This document shows positions 50,263-58,322 of a DNA stretch of 64,000 nucleotides, piece after piece; positions within the stretch are counted from its first letter, which is position 1; every line of letters begins with the position of its first letter. The notes under the pieces were generated by a model. It was given only the letters and a program-made list of their open reading frames with translations, made no database searches and was not told the origin of the DNA. The position numbers were made by a program, and so were the translations under genes. The DNA is from Streptomyces sp. HNM0575 (GTDB lineage Bacteria; Actinomycetota; Actinomycetes; Streptomycetales; Streptomycetaceae): NCBI RefSeq assembly GCF_012726265.1, contig NZ_JAASAG010000016.1, positions 1-64,000 on the forward strand, written 5' to 3'.

Positions 50263-51663
50263 ATGACAGCCGCCACATCTTCCGAGTCAGGGACGCCGAT
50301 ACCTGCGAAGCGCTGGACGTACGTCATCCCCGTAGCCGTGGTGATGTACATGCTGGCCTTCGTGGACCGGAGCAACGTCTCCGTGATCCTGCCCTACATG
50401 CACGGCGACCTGAGCCTGTCGCCCGCCGACGAGGGCATGGTCACCGGCATCTTCTTCCTGGGCTACGTCTTCCTCCAGATTCCCGGCGCGATCCTCGCGC
50501 AGCGCTGGAGCGCCCGTAAGACCGTGGTGATCCTGATGGTGGCGTGGGGCGTCGCCGCGATGGCCTGCGGGCTCGTACAGACGAAGGAGCAGTTCTACGT
50601 CGCGCGGTTCGTCCTCGGGCTGTTCGAGGGCGGGGTGTGGCCGGCGGTGCTGATCCTGCTGGCCTCGTGGTTCCCGCTGCGGGAGCGTGCCAGGGCCAAC
50701 GCCCTGTGGATGGCGTGCCTGCCGATCTCCTCCATCCTCATGGCCCCGCTGTCGGGGCTGATGCTGGACCACATGGACTGGCGCTGGGTGCTCATGCTCC
50801 AGGGCTTTCCGCCGCTGGTGTGGGCGGTGGTGTGGTGGTTCGCCGTGGCCGACCGCCCGTCGCAGGCGCGCTGGATCTCGCGGAGCGAGGCCGAGTACGT
50901 CGAGGGCGAATTGGCCGCCGACGAGGCCGGCAAGCCCGCCACCGGCTCGGGTTCGTATCTGGACGCCGTTAGGCAGCGGTCCGTGCTGGTCCTCATCGGG
51001 GTCTACTTCTTCTGGATCACGGGCTTCTACGGGTTCACGCTGTGGCTGCCGTCCGTCGTCAAGACCCTTACGCACGACGGTTCTTCGACTGAGGTGGGGC
51101 TGCTCAGCGCGATCCCGTTCACTGTGGCGCTGATCGTGATGGTCGCCAACGCGGCCTGGTCGGACCGTACGGGGAAGCGCCGTCAGGCCGTGGCGGTGCC
51201 TCTCGTCGTCGCGATCGTCGCTCTGCTGCTGGGACAGGTCGTGGAGGGCGGCGTGTGGGGGATGCTGCTGCTGTGCGTCACCGCGGGTGCCGTGTACGCG
51301 CCGTACGGTCCGTTCTGGGCGATCCCGGGCGGCGTGCTGCGCTTCGAGGTCGTGGCGGTCGCCATGGGACTCATCAACGCCCTTGGGAATCTGGGCGGTT
51401 ACGTGGGCCCCTACATCGTCGGCTGGCTGACGGACAGCACGGGAACGAGCGTGACCGGGTTCGCCGTACTCGCCGGGTTCCTCGCGGTGGCGGTGGTGCT
51501 GGTGCTCACCGGGCTGCGTCCTTCCGCGGAGCCGGCGCGGGGCGCTGCGGCGGCGGCCACGACGGCGTCCGTACCGCCCGGGAAGGTCTCCGGTTCGGTG
51601 CCCGAATCGGCTTCAGGGTCCGGGTCGTCCACCTCGAAGGACCCCGCGGAGGACGGGAGTTGA
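50263..51663 (+). CDS. MFS transporter, anion:cation symporter type
   Basis: A 466-residue major facilitator with twelve predicted membrane segments. The first contains VVMYMLAFVDRSNVSVILPYM, the signature of the ACS family (sugar acid, tartrate and phthalate carriers); GYVFLQIPGAILAQRWSARK is the loop 2-3 motif. The C-terminal 50 residues are Ser/Gly/Pro-rich and cytosolic. Placed 41 bases after pdxA2 and overlapping the regulator gene by four bases, it is the likely importer of the acid sugar. Confidence 0.88.
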   Translation: MTAATSSESGTPIPAKRWTYVIPVAVVMYMLAFVDRSNVSVILPYMHGDLSLSPADEGMVTGIFFLGYVFLQIPGAILAQRWSARKTVVILMVAWGVAAMACGLVQTKEQFYVARFVLGLFEGGVWPAVLILLASWFPLRERARANALWMACLPISSILMAPLSGLMLDHMDWRWVLMLQGFPPLVWAVVWWFAVADRPSQARWISRSEAEYVEGELAADEAGKPATGSGSYLDAVRQRSVLVLIGVYFFWITGFYGFTLWLPSVVKTLTHDGSSTEVGLLSAIPFTVALIVMVANAAWSDRTGKRRQAVAVPLVVAIVALLLGQVVEGGVWGMLLLCVTAGAVYAPYGPFWAIPGGVLRFEVVAVAMGLINALGNLGGYVGPYIVGWLTDSTGTSVTGFAVLAGFLAVAVVLVLTGLRPSAEPARGAAAAATTASVPPGKVSGSVPESASGSGSSTSKDPAEDGS

Positions 51664-52448
51664 CCGCCGCACGCGTCCGCGCGCCGCGCCGTGGTACGGC
51701 GCGGCGCCGCGACGACATCCTCCGGGAGGTGCTGGCCGGCAACGGCGACATAACCGAACTCGCCGCGCGCTTCGGCATCTCCGTCTCCACCGTCCGCCGC
51801 GATCTGCAACAGCTCGCCGGGGACGGGCACATCCACCGCACCTACGGCGGCGCCGTCGCGGGCGGGCACGCGGCCGAACGCACCCTGGACGAGAAGGAGT
51901 CCGGCAACAGCGCTCAGAAGGAGGCCATCGCAAGGGCCGCGGCCGAGCGGGTGCGCGACGGCGACGTGATCCTCATCGACGCGGGCACCACGACCGGTCG
52001 ACTCGCGCGGGCGCTGAACGCCCGTACCGGGCTCACGGTCATCACCAACTCCACCATCGCCCTGCGCCATCTCGCCGAGGCGCAGGGCGTCGAACTGGTC
52101 GTGCTCGGCGGCCGGGTGCGCCGTCCCAACGGTGCGATCCTCGGCCCGGAGGGCGAGGAGACGCTGCGGAGGCTCACACCCGATCTGGTCTTCCTCGGCG
52201 CGGACGGTGTGCACGCCCGCGACGGTCTCTCCTGCCCCAGCCTCGAACAGGCCCATTCCAAGGAGCTGATGGCGGCGCGCGGGCGCGAGGTGTTCGTGCT
52301 CGCCGACTCCTCCAAGCTGGGCAGCAGCCCGTTCCCGTATCACGCGCGGCACGGCGGTGCGTGGACGCTCGTCACGGATGCCCGGGCGGTGCCGGAGCAG
52401 TTGTCGCTGATCGCGGCGGATGTGAAGTGCGAGGTCGTGACCGCGTAG
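51660..52448 (+). CDS. DeoR/GlpR family transcriptional regulator
   Basis: A 262-residue DeoR-type regulator. The winged helix is DITELAARFGISVSTVRRDLQQLAGDGHIHRTYGGAV, and the sugar-phosphate-sensing C-terminal domain has DVILIDAGTTTGRLARAL and FLGADGVHARDGLSCPSL. TTG start at 51660, read from TTGA overlapping the MFS stop, with GGAGG upstream. Being last in the operon it probably controls that operon, with a phosphorylated intermediate as effector. Confidence 0.9.
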   Translation: MTAARVRAPRRGTARRRDDILREVLAGNGDITELAARFGISVSTVRRDLQQLAGDGHIHRTYGGAVAGGHAAERTLDEKESGNSAQKEAIARAAAERVRDGDVILIDAGTTTGRLARALNARTGLTVITNSTIALRHLAEAQGVELVVLGGRVRRPNGAILGPEGEETLRRLTPDLVFLGADGVHARDGLSCPSLEQAHSKELMAARGREVFVLADSSKLGSSPFPYHARHGGAWTLVTDARAVPEQLSLIAADVKCEVVTA

Positions 52449-52735
52449 CCGCCGGTCGGGGCGGGCAGCGGGGCCCTCTCAGGGCTTGTCCCCTTTTGCG
52501 TTGCATTCCTGCGTATCGCGGTATTCACCCCAACGGACGGGCGCTCGGCGTGAGTCGAGGGCGTGTGCGGGGGCGCTTTCCCGGTCGGCTCTGTCGCCGG
52601 TGATCAACTGCGTTCTACGGTCGGGACATTCAGGCCGGGCAAGGAGTCCGGACGTCGGAAGCGGGAGTTCACGCCGGGAGTTCGGACCGGGGTCTGGTCC
52701 GGGGTCCGGACGGTGAGTCCGCCCGGGTTCGACCG
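52449..52735. other. Spacer before the protease-NTPase gene
   Basis: 287 bases without a credible gene. The 3' half repeats words like GTCCGGG and GGGTCTGGTCCGGGG. No clear promoter or terminator recognised. Confidence 0.35.
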
Positions 52736-55700
52736 GTGGAACTGCCGAGGTGCGTTGCGGGTGGCGGTGCGTTGCAGTTGAGGGAAGCGGTGCTCGCGGA
52801 GCAGGCGCTGGTGCGGATCTGCGATCTGGCGGGGCGTACGCGCGGGACGGGCTTCGTCGCGGACGGCACGGGCACGGTCGTCACCAGCCATGAGGCGGTG
52901 GACGGTCTGGCCCGCGTCGTCGTGCACGCGCGGGGCCGCCCGGGTCTGCTCGTGGAGGACGACGGGATCACGTCGCTGCCGGAGTGGGACCTCGCCCTGA
53001 TCCGTACGGACGGTCTCGGCATCGCTCCGCTGCTCATCGGCGCGGACCGGGCAGGCGCTCCGGGCACGTCCGGGATTCCCGTACGGATCTTCACGGGGCG
53101 CGAGGACGGCCGGTACGGCGACGGGCACGAGGGCGGTGGGCGCGAGGACGGCCGGTACGGCGATGGGCACGAGGACGGCCGGTACGGCGAAGGGTGCGAC
53201 GACGGCGGGCACGATGGTGGGCACGAGGGCGGTGAGGGGCAGGGCGCTGCGCGTGAGGACGGCGGCTGGACACGGGCGACGCTGGCCGGGGCATCCGCCA
53301 CCGTCACCTACACGTCCACGACCCGCTTCCAAGACCTCGAAGGCGCACTGGAGTTGAGGCTCCCCGAGGGCGCGCACGTACGGTTGCGCCTGGACGGGCC
53401 CGCGTCGGGCTCTCCCGTACTGGACGCTGTCACGGGCGCGGTCCTCGCCGTGGTGGGCACGGCGCTGCACGCTCCCGGCGGCTGCGACCGCCGTGCGGGG
53501 TTCGCCGTCCCGTTGCGTACGGCGGGACTCTGGGACGTCGAGGGCCGGTTGGCGGCCACGCTCGCCCGCAACGGCGCGACCGTCCCCGGGACGGGCCCGG
53601 ACCTCAATCTCGCGGGCGCGCTGCGGCTCACGGCCACGACCGTGCGCCCGGCGCTGGAGCGCGCCGCTGCCACCGCCTCCCGCCATGTGGACCGCCCTGA
53701 AGTCGCCGGGGCGCTGCGGGAGTTCAGCGGAAGCGACGCCTCGGTGACGGCCCTCGTGGGGCGACCGGGAACGGGCCGTACGACTCGGCTGGCCGCGCTG
53801 GCCGCCGAGCGGGCGGCCGAGCGGGCGGCCGAGTCCGAGCCCGCACCCACGATCTGGCTGCGCGGCGCGCAACTGCGCGAGGGCGACGGCAGTGTAAGGG
53901 AGGCCGTGGGACGGGCGTTGACGGCGGAGGCGCCACCGGCGAGGCACCCGGCGGGCGGCACGGACGAGTCGACGTGCGCCGATGAGTCTGGGTCTCGTGC
54001 CGAATCCCCGTGCGCCGATGCGTCGTCCCTCGCGGACGTCGTCGCGCGGCTGGCGCGGGAGGCGCGCCGCCCGCTGCTGGTGCTGCTGGACGCGCCCGAG
54101 GAGATGCCCGCACGCCTCTCCCGGGACCTGCGCCGGTGGACGGCGGGAACGGCGGGCTGGCTGCGTGCCGCCGGTGCCCGGATGATCGTCGCCTGCGGTC
54201 CCGAACAGTGGGAGCAGCTCGGTCCGTTGATGCCCGCCGGCCTGTTGTACGACGGGCCGGGCACCCGCCTCGCCGCCGGTGCTCGCCGGGCCGACGACGC
54301 TCCCCGGGGGCTGCCGCCGTGCGTGCTTCTCCCGGAGCTGGCCGCCGCCGAGGCGGCTCACGCACGCGCGCTGTACGGGCTCGGCGCCGACGACCTGGCG
54401 GCACCCGATGCGGGACACCCGCTGACGATGCGCATGCTGGCGGAGATCCGTGCGGATCAGAACGACCGACATGAGCCGAACGACGACGATGAGCACAGCG
54501 ACCGCGAAGATCAGAACGACCGCGGCGGTCAACAGGACCGCGAAGATCAGAACGACCGCGACGATCAACACGATCGGGGAGATCACAGACACCGGGGCCG
54601 ACCGGATCACGAGGGCGATCGGACCGGACCCTTCGATCGCGTCGGTCTCGTCGGGCGCGTGGACCTCGTCGAAGGGTGCGGTCAGGCCGCCGTCGGTGTC
54701 GCGGCGCCTGCCGGAGACTGCCGCCCGCCAGGGCACTCGCCCCAGCCCCCACGACCACGCCAACCCCTCGGCAGAGACGCCGTGTTCGCCGCCTATCTCG
54801 ACCTCACCGCTCTGCGGATCGCACGCGAACTGCCCGCTGCGGCACCGCCCGTAGTGCTGCGGCGCCTCGCCGTCCGTACGGCAGGCGCGCTGCACGAGGC
54901 CGCGCGCCGCAGTCTCGGACCGGTCGGGGGCTCCCTCGGCCGGTACGACTTCGAGGAGGTGTTCCCGCGAGCGGGCGGCTGGGCCGAGGCGGTGCTCTCG
55001 GTGGGGGTGCTCGAAGCGGCGGGCGACGGATTCCGGTTCGCCGACGAGGAGTTCGGCGACTGGTTGCAGGGCCGGCACCTGGATGTGGACGCGGCGCTGG
55101 CGGCGCTCGTGCACGGACGCGGCCACGCCACGGACGGAGCCGGTGGTGCCGCCGCCGCGGAGCCCCGCATCCCGAGGCGACGGATCGGCCCCGTCGTACA
55201 CGCCCTGGTGCTCTGCGAAACGCTGGAGGGGGCGGACGCCCTGGACAGGCGGCTGCGTCCACTCGCCGACGTGATCGCGTCCGCCGGGTCCAGCCCGGCC
55301 GGTCCGGAGGATCCGTGCGGTGAGGCCGTCTGGTGGGCCGGGCGGCTGCTGAGGGACACGCTGCTGCGCGTGCCCGACGCCCGCCCGTACTACGGGCTGC
55401 TGCGCGGGCTGGCGGAGCACTTCGGCACCCGAGTACGTGGAGCGGCAGGGGAGTTGGGGCCGTCGTTCTGGCGGCGGCTCGCGCTGCCGGCCCCGCAGCG
55501 GATCGGTCTGCTGCGCCTGCTGCTCCCCGCGGACGCACCACCCGCTGGCGGCCGCAGCGGGAAGCAGCCGGAGGAGCGGTACATCGACGTCGTCGGCGAA
55601 CTGCTGGCGGCGGAGCCGGAGACCGTACTGCCGCTGCTGTGCGGCTGGTTCACCGACCGCCGGCCGCTGACCGAACGCGCGGCATCGGAAGGCGCCTCCG

Positions 55701-57088
55701 GCTCCGGTGGCTGCTCCGGGACAGGCTCCGGTTCCGTACCGGCCCGGGACGACCAGTACGACAGGGACGGGCAGGACGACAGGGACGGGCAGCGGGAGGC
55801 CGGACTGCCGCGGCCCACCGTCGCGTCCGCCGCTCAGGCACTCCTGTACGCACACGGCCGGCGTGCGGGCGACCTGATGCTGGACCTGCTGACCGACGCC
55901 TGCCATCCGCGTGCGGACGAACTACTCGGCGAACTCGCGCAAGAGGAACCCTCGGCACTGTGCCGCGCCGTCGAACGCTGGGCGAACCACGCGGCGACCC
56001 TCCGGCAGATCGCCGCCGCCGAGTACGGGCCGCGGCTGGCGCGGAGGGCGCGTTCGCAGGCCGACCGACGGCATCTGGAACGTGCCGCGCACGCGCTGCT
56101 GCGTATCCCCGGCGGCTCGGCACTGCACGCGCCGTCGGCCATGGCGATGCTGCTGAGGCTCCGGCAGGGTTCGCAGTCGTCTGCGTCCCCGTCTGTGTCT
56201 CCGACCGCGTCCCGGTCGGTGTCCCCGCCCGCGAACCCGCTCGCGCACCCGGTCGCGCACCCGGCGCCTCCGGAGGGCGGGCCGTCCGCGGAGCAGGGTG
56301 CGTCGGAGCCAGGGGCGTCCGCGGCCTCCGCCGAACGGGACCGTGATCTCGACGCCGCGCTCGGCCTGCTCGCCGCCACGGGCTCCGCCGAACTGGCGGA
56401 CGCGCTCGCCGGCGAGGTCTGCGACCGGCCCGCACCCGCCCTCGCGGCGTTCCGCTCATATCTGTGCGACCGGCCCGGCGGTGGGGCGCACCACCTCACC
56501 GGGGTGCTCGCCCGCGTCCGGCGTGCGGATCTCGCCGTACCGGTCGCGGAAGTGGTGCGCGAGTACGCGGAGATCCGGCCGGAGACCGCCGCCGAGGCGC
56601 TGGCGACATTCGTACGGGGCAGGCTCGCGCACCGCCCGCGCGAGTGCTGTCCCGGGCTACAGCTGCTCACCGATGCGCTGCTGTGCACGCCGTATGCGCC
56701 GCTGAGGGCGGGCCTCGCTCGTGCTCTGGGCGCCCTCGAAGGACCGGTGGCGGAGGAACTGCTGAGCGTGCTGCTCGTGGGGGAGCGGGATCCGGCGGTG
56801 CTGGACGCGGCGCTGGAAGCCTCGGGGCACCGACGGCGGGCCGCCGCCCGCGAAGCCACGGGCGCACAAGGCGCGAACGCCGCGGGCCCGAGTGCCGCCG
56901 TTCCGGGCACCGCCCCGGGCACCGCTACGGATGCCGGACCGCACGCCCCGGGCTCTGCCGGACCGACCGCCCCGGCCTCTGCCGGACCGACCGCCCCCAC
57001 TGCCCTGACCGCCCCTGTCGCCGCGGAGCCCACCGCCCCGGGCACCCGCGGAGCCGCCGGGGCCCGGGTCCCGTGCGTGAGCCGCTGA
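52736..57088 (+). CDS. Trypsin-like protease fused to a STAND-type NTPase with helical repeats
   Basis: A 1450-residue cytosolic protein, no signal or membrane segment. Residues 20-270: trypsin-fold protease with a full triad, H52 (VVTSHEAV), D85 (WDLALI) and S224 (GPASGSPVLD), interrupted at 121-178 by a Gly/Asp/His-rich insert made of EDGRYGDGH repeats. Residues 310-600: P-loop NTPase with Walker A GRPGTGRT at 342-349, Walker B LLVLLDAPEE at 447-456, and a GHPLTMRML motif like the GxP of STAND proteins. A very charged Asp/Arg/Gln stretch follows (about 580-630), then roughly 700 residues of Leu/Ala-rich helices, probably superstructure-forming repeats. The tail is Pro/Ala-rich. I used the GTG at 52736; a GTG at 52790 with AGGG upstream is possible and keeps the triad. 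Ends 63 bases before ribF. Function unknown. Confidence 0.75.
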   Translation: MELPRCVAGGGALQLREAVLAEQALVRICDLAGRTRGTGFVADGTGTVVTSHEAVDGLARVVVHARGRPGLLVEDDGITSLPEWDLALIRTDGLGIAPLLIGADRAGAPGTSGIPVRIFTGREDGRYGDGHEGGGREDGRYGDGHEDGRYGEGCDDGGHDGGHEGGEGQGAAREDGGWTRATLAGASATVTYTSTTRFQDLEGALELRLPEGAHVRLRLDGPASGSPVLDAVTGAVLAVVGTALHAPGGCDRRAGFAVPLRTAGLWDVEGRLAATLARNGATVPGTGPDLNLAGALRLTATTVRPALERAAATASRHVDRPEVAGALREFSGSDASVTALVGRPGTGRTTRLAALAAERAAERAAESEPAPTIWLRGAQLREGDGSVREAVGRALTAEAPPARHPAGGTDESTCADESGSRAESPCADASSLADVVARLAREARRPLLVLLDAPEEMPARLSRDLRRWTAGTAGWLRAAGARMIVACGPEQWEQLGPLMPAGLLYDGPGTRLAAGARRADDAPRGLPPCVLLPELAAAEAAHARALYGLGADDLAAPDAGHPLTMRMLAEIRADQNDRHEPNDDDEHSDREDQNDRGGQQDREDQNDRDDQHDRGDHRHRGRPDHEGDRTGPFDRVGLVGRVDLVEGCGQAAVGVAAPAGDCRPPGHSPQPPRPRQPLGRDAVFAAYLDLTALRIARELPAAAPPVVLRRLAVRTAGALHEAARRSLGPVGGSLGRYDFEEVFPRAGGWAEAVLSVGVLEAAGDGFRFADEEFGDWLQGRHLDVDAALAALVHGRGHATDGAGGAAAAEPRIPRRRIGPVVHALVLCETLEGADALDRRLRPLADVIASAGSSPAGPEDPCGEAVWWAGRLLRDTLLRVPDARPYYGLLRGLAEHFGTRVRGAAGELGPSFWRRLALPAPQRIGLLRLLLPADAPPAGGRSGKQPEERYIDVVGELLAAEPETVLPLLCGWFTDRRPLTERAASEGASGSGGCSGTGSGSVPARDDQYDRDGQDDRDGQREAGLPRPTVASAAQALLYAHGRRAGDLMLDLLTDACHPRADELLGELAQEEPSALCRAVERWANHAATLRQIAAAEYGPRLARRARSQADRRHLERAAHALLRIPGGSALHAPSAMAMLLRLRQGSQSSASPSVSPTASRSVSPPANPLAHPVAHPAPPEGGPSAEQGASEPGASAASAERDRDLDAALGLLAATGSAELADALAGEVCDRPAPALAAFRSYLCDRPGGGAHHLTGVLARVRRADLAVPVAEVVREYAEIRPETAAEALATFVRGRLAHRPRECCPGLQLLTDALLCTPYAPLRAGLARALGALEGPVAEELLSVLLVGERDPAVLDAALEASGHRRRAAAREATGAQGANAAGPSAAVPGTAPGTATDAGPHAPGSAGPTAPASAGPTAPTALTAPVAAEPTAPGTRGAAGARVPCVSR

Positions 57089-57151
57089 GCAGCATGGCAC
57101 CCTTGGACCGGCGAAAGCATCGGGACATCGGCATCGGCGAGGAGCAGGGAC

Positions 57152-58102
57152 GTGCAGCGCTGGCGTGGCTTGGAGGACATCCCGGAGGGGTGGGGGCGCA
57201 GCGTCGTCACCATCGGCTCGTACGACGGGGTGCACCGCGGGCACCAGCTGATCATCGACCGGACGGTGGCACGCGCCCGTGAGCTGGGCGTGCCCGCCGT
57301 CGTCGTCACCTTCGACCCCCACCCCAGCGAGGTCGTACGGCCCGGAAGCCACCCTCCGCTGCTCGCGCCGCATCCGCGCCGTGCGCAGATCATGGGGGAG
57401 CTGGGCGTGGACGAGGTGCTCGTGCTGCCCTTCACGGCCGAGTTCTCGCAGCTGACGCCCGCCGACTTCGTCGCGAAGGTACTGGTCGACAAGCTGCACG
57501 CGTGCAGCGTCGTGGAGGGGCCCAACTTCCGCTTCGGGCACAGGGCTTCGGGCGACGTCGCGTTCCTGGCCGAGCTGGGTCAGACGTACGACTACGAGGT
57601 CGTGGTCGTCGACCTCTACGAACGGGGCGCGGCCGGAGGCGGCGAGCCCTTCTCCTCGACGCTCGTGCGGCGCCTCATCGCGGAGGGTGACACCGAGGGC
57701 GCCGCGGAGGTCCTGGGACGTCCGCACCGTGTCGAGGGCGTGGTCGTACGGGGCGCGCAGCGCGGCCGTCAACTGGGCTACCCCACGGCCAACGTCGAGA
57801 CCGTCCCGCACACCGCGGTGCCCGCCGACGGCGTCTACGCGGGCTGGCTGAACGCCGACGGCGAGCGGATGCCCGCGGCGATCTCCGTGGGCACGAACCC
57901 CCAGTTCGACGGGACCGAACGCACCGTCGAGGCGTACGCGATCGACCGTGTGGATCTGGACCTGTACGGCAAGCACGTCTCCGTCGACTTCCTCCAGTAC
58001 ATCCGCGGCCAGGAGAAGTTCGACACCCTCGACGCCCTGATGGAGCGGATGGCCGACGACGTCGACCGCTGCCGTGCGCTGGTGGCGGGCGCGGAGGCGT
58101 AA
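57152..58102 (+). CDS. ribF: Bifunctional riboflavin kinase/FAD synthetase
   Basis: A 316-residue RibF. The N-terminal FMN adenylyltransferase domain (about 15-170) has the nucleotidyl-transferase motif SYDGVHRGHQLII and GPNFRFGHRASGD; the C-terminal kinase domain (about 185-310) has GRQLGYPTANV and the metal-binding PTANVE. It makes FMN and then FAD from riboflavin. GTG start after GAGGAGCAGGGAC. In Streptomyces, ribF normally lies just downstream of the rbfA-truB region, here separated by the acid-sugar operon and the protease gene. Confidence 0.95.
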   Translation: MQRWRGLEDIPEGWGRSVVTIGSYDGVHRGHQLIIDRTVARARELGVPAVVVTFDPHPSEVVRPGSHPPLLAPHPRRAQIMGELGVDEVLVLPFTAEFSQLTPADFVAKVLVDKLHACSVVEGPNFRFGHRASGDVAFLAELGQTYDYEVVVVDLYERGAAGGGEPFSSTLVRRLIAEGDTEGAAEVLGRPHRVEGVVVRGAQRGRQLGYPTANVETVPHTAVPADGVYAGWLNADGERMPAAISVGTNPQFDGTERTVEAYAIDRVDLDLYGKHVSVDFLQYIRGQEKFDTLDALMERMADDVDRCRALVAGAEA

Positions 58103-58124
58103 CCGCAGCCGGGGCGGCCGCACG

Positions 58125-58163
58125 TCGCGGAACGGGCTCGCGGAACGCGCTCGCGGAACGGGC
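58125..58163. repeat. 13-bp tandem repeat, three copies
   Basis: TCGCGGAACGGGC, TCGCGGAACGCGC, TCGCGGAACGGGC in the 3' flank of ribF. Confidence 0.85.
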
Positions 58164-58259
58164 TGACGCGGGGACGCCGCACCGACTGGCCGGACCGCGC
58201 TGACGACCGGCCGGACCGGGCGGACGCCGTCGTACGTACGTCACAGGCACACGGCGAGT

Positions 58260-58284
58260 GCCGGACGGGCGCACCCCGTCCGGC
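58260..58284. terminator. Hairpin between the convergent ribF and EspI-like genes
   Basis: GCCGGACGGG (58260-58269) pairs with CCCGTCCGGC (58275-58284) around a 5-base loop, followed by CCTTCG. It can act for either strand. Confidence 0.7.
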
Positions 58285-58322
58285 CCTTCGAGCGTCGGCG
58301 CCCTCCGGGCCGGTCGAGACCG

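Noticed and set aside
52604..55906. 1100-codon minus-strand open frame across the protease-NTPase gene
   Set aside because: The plus-strand frame has a full catalytic triad and Walker motifs. The antisense product is featureless.
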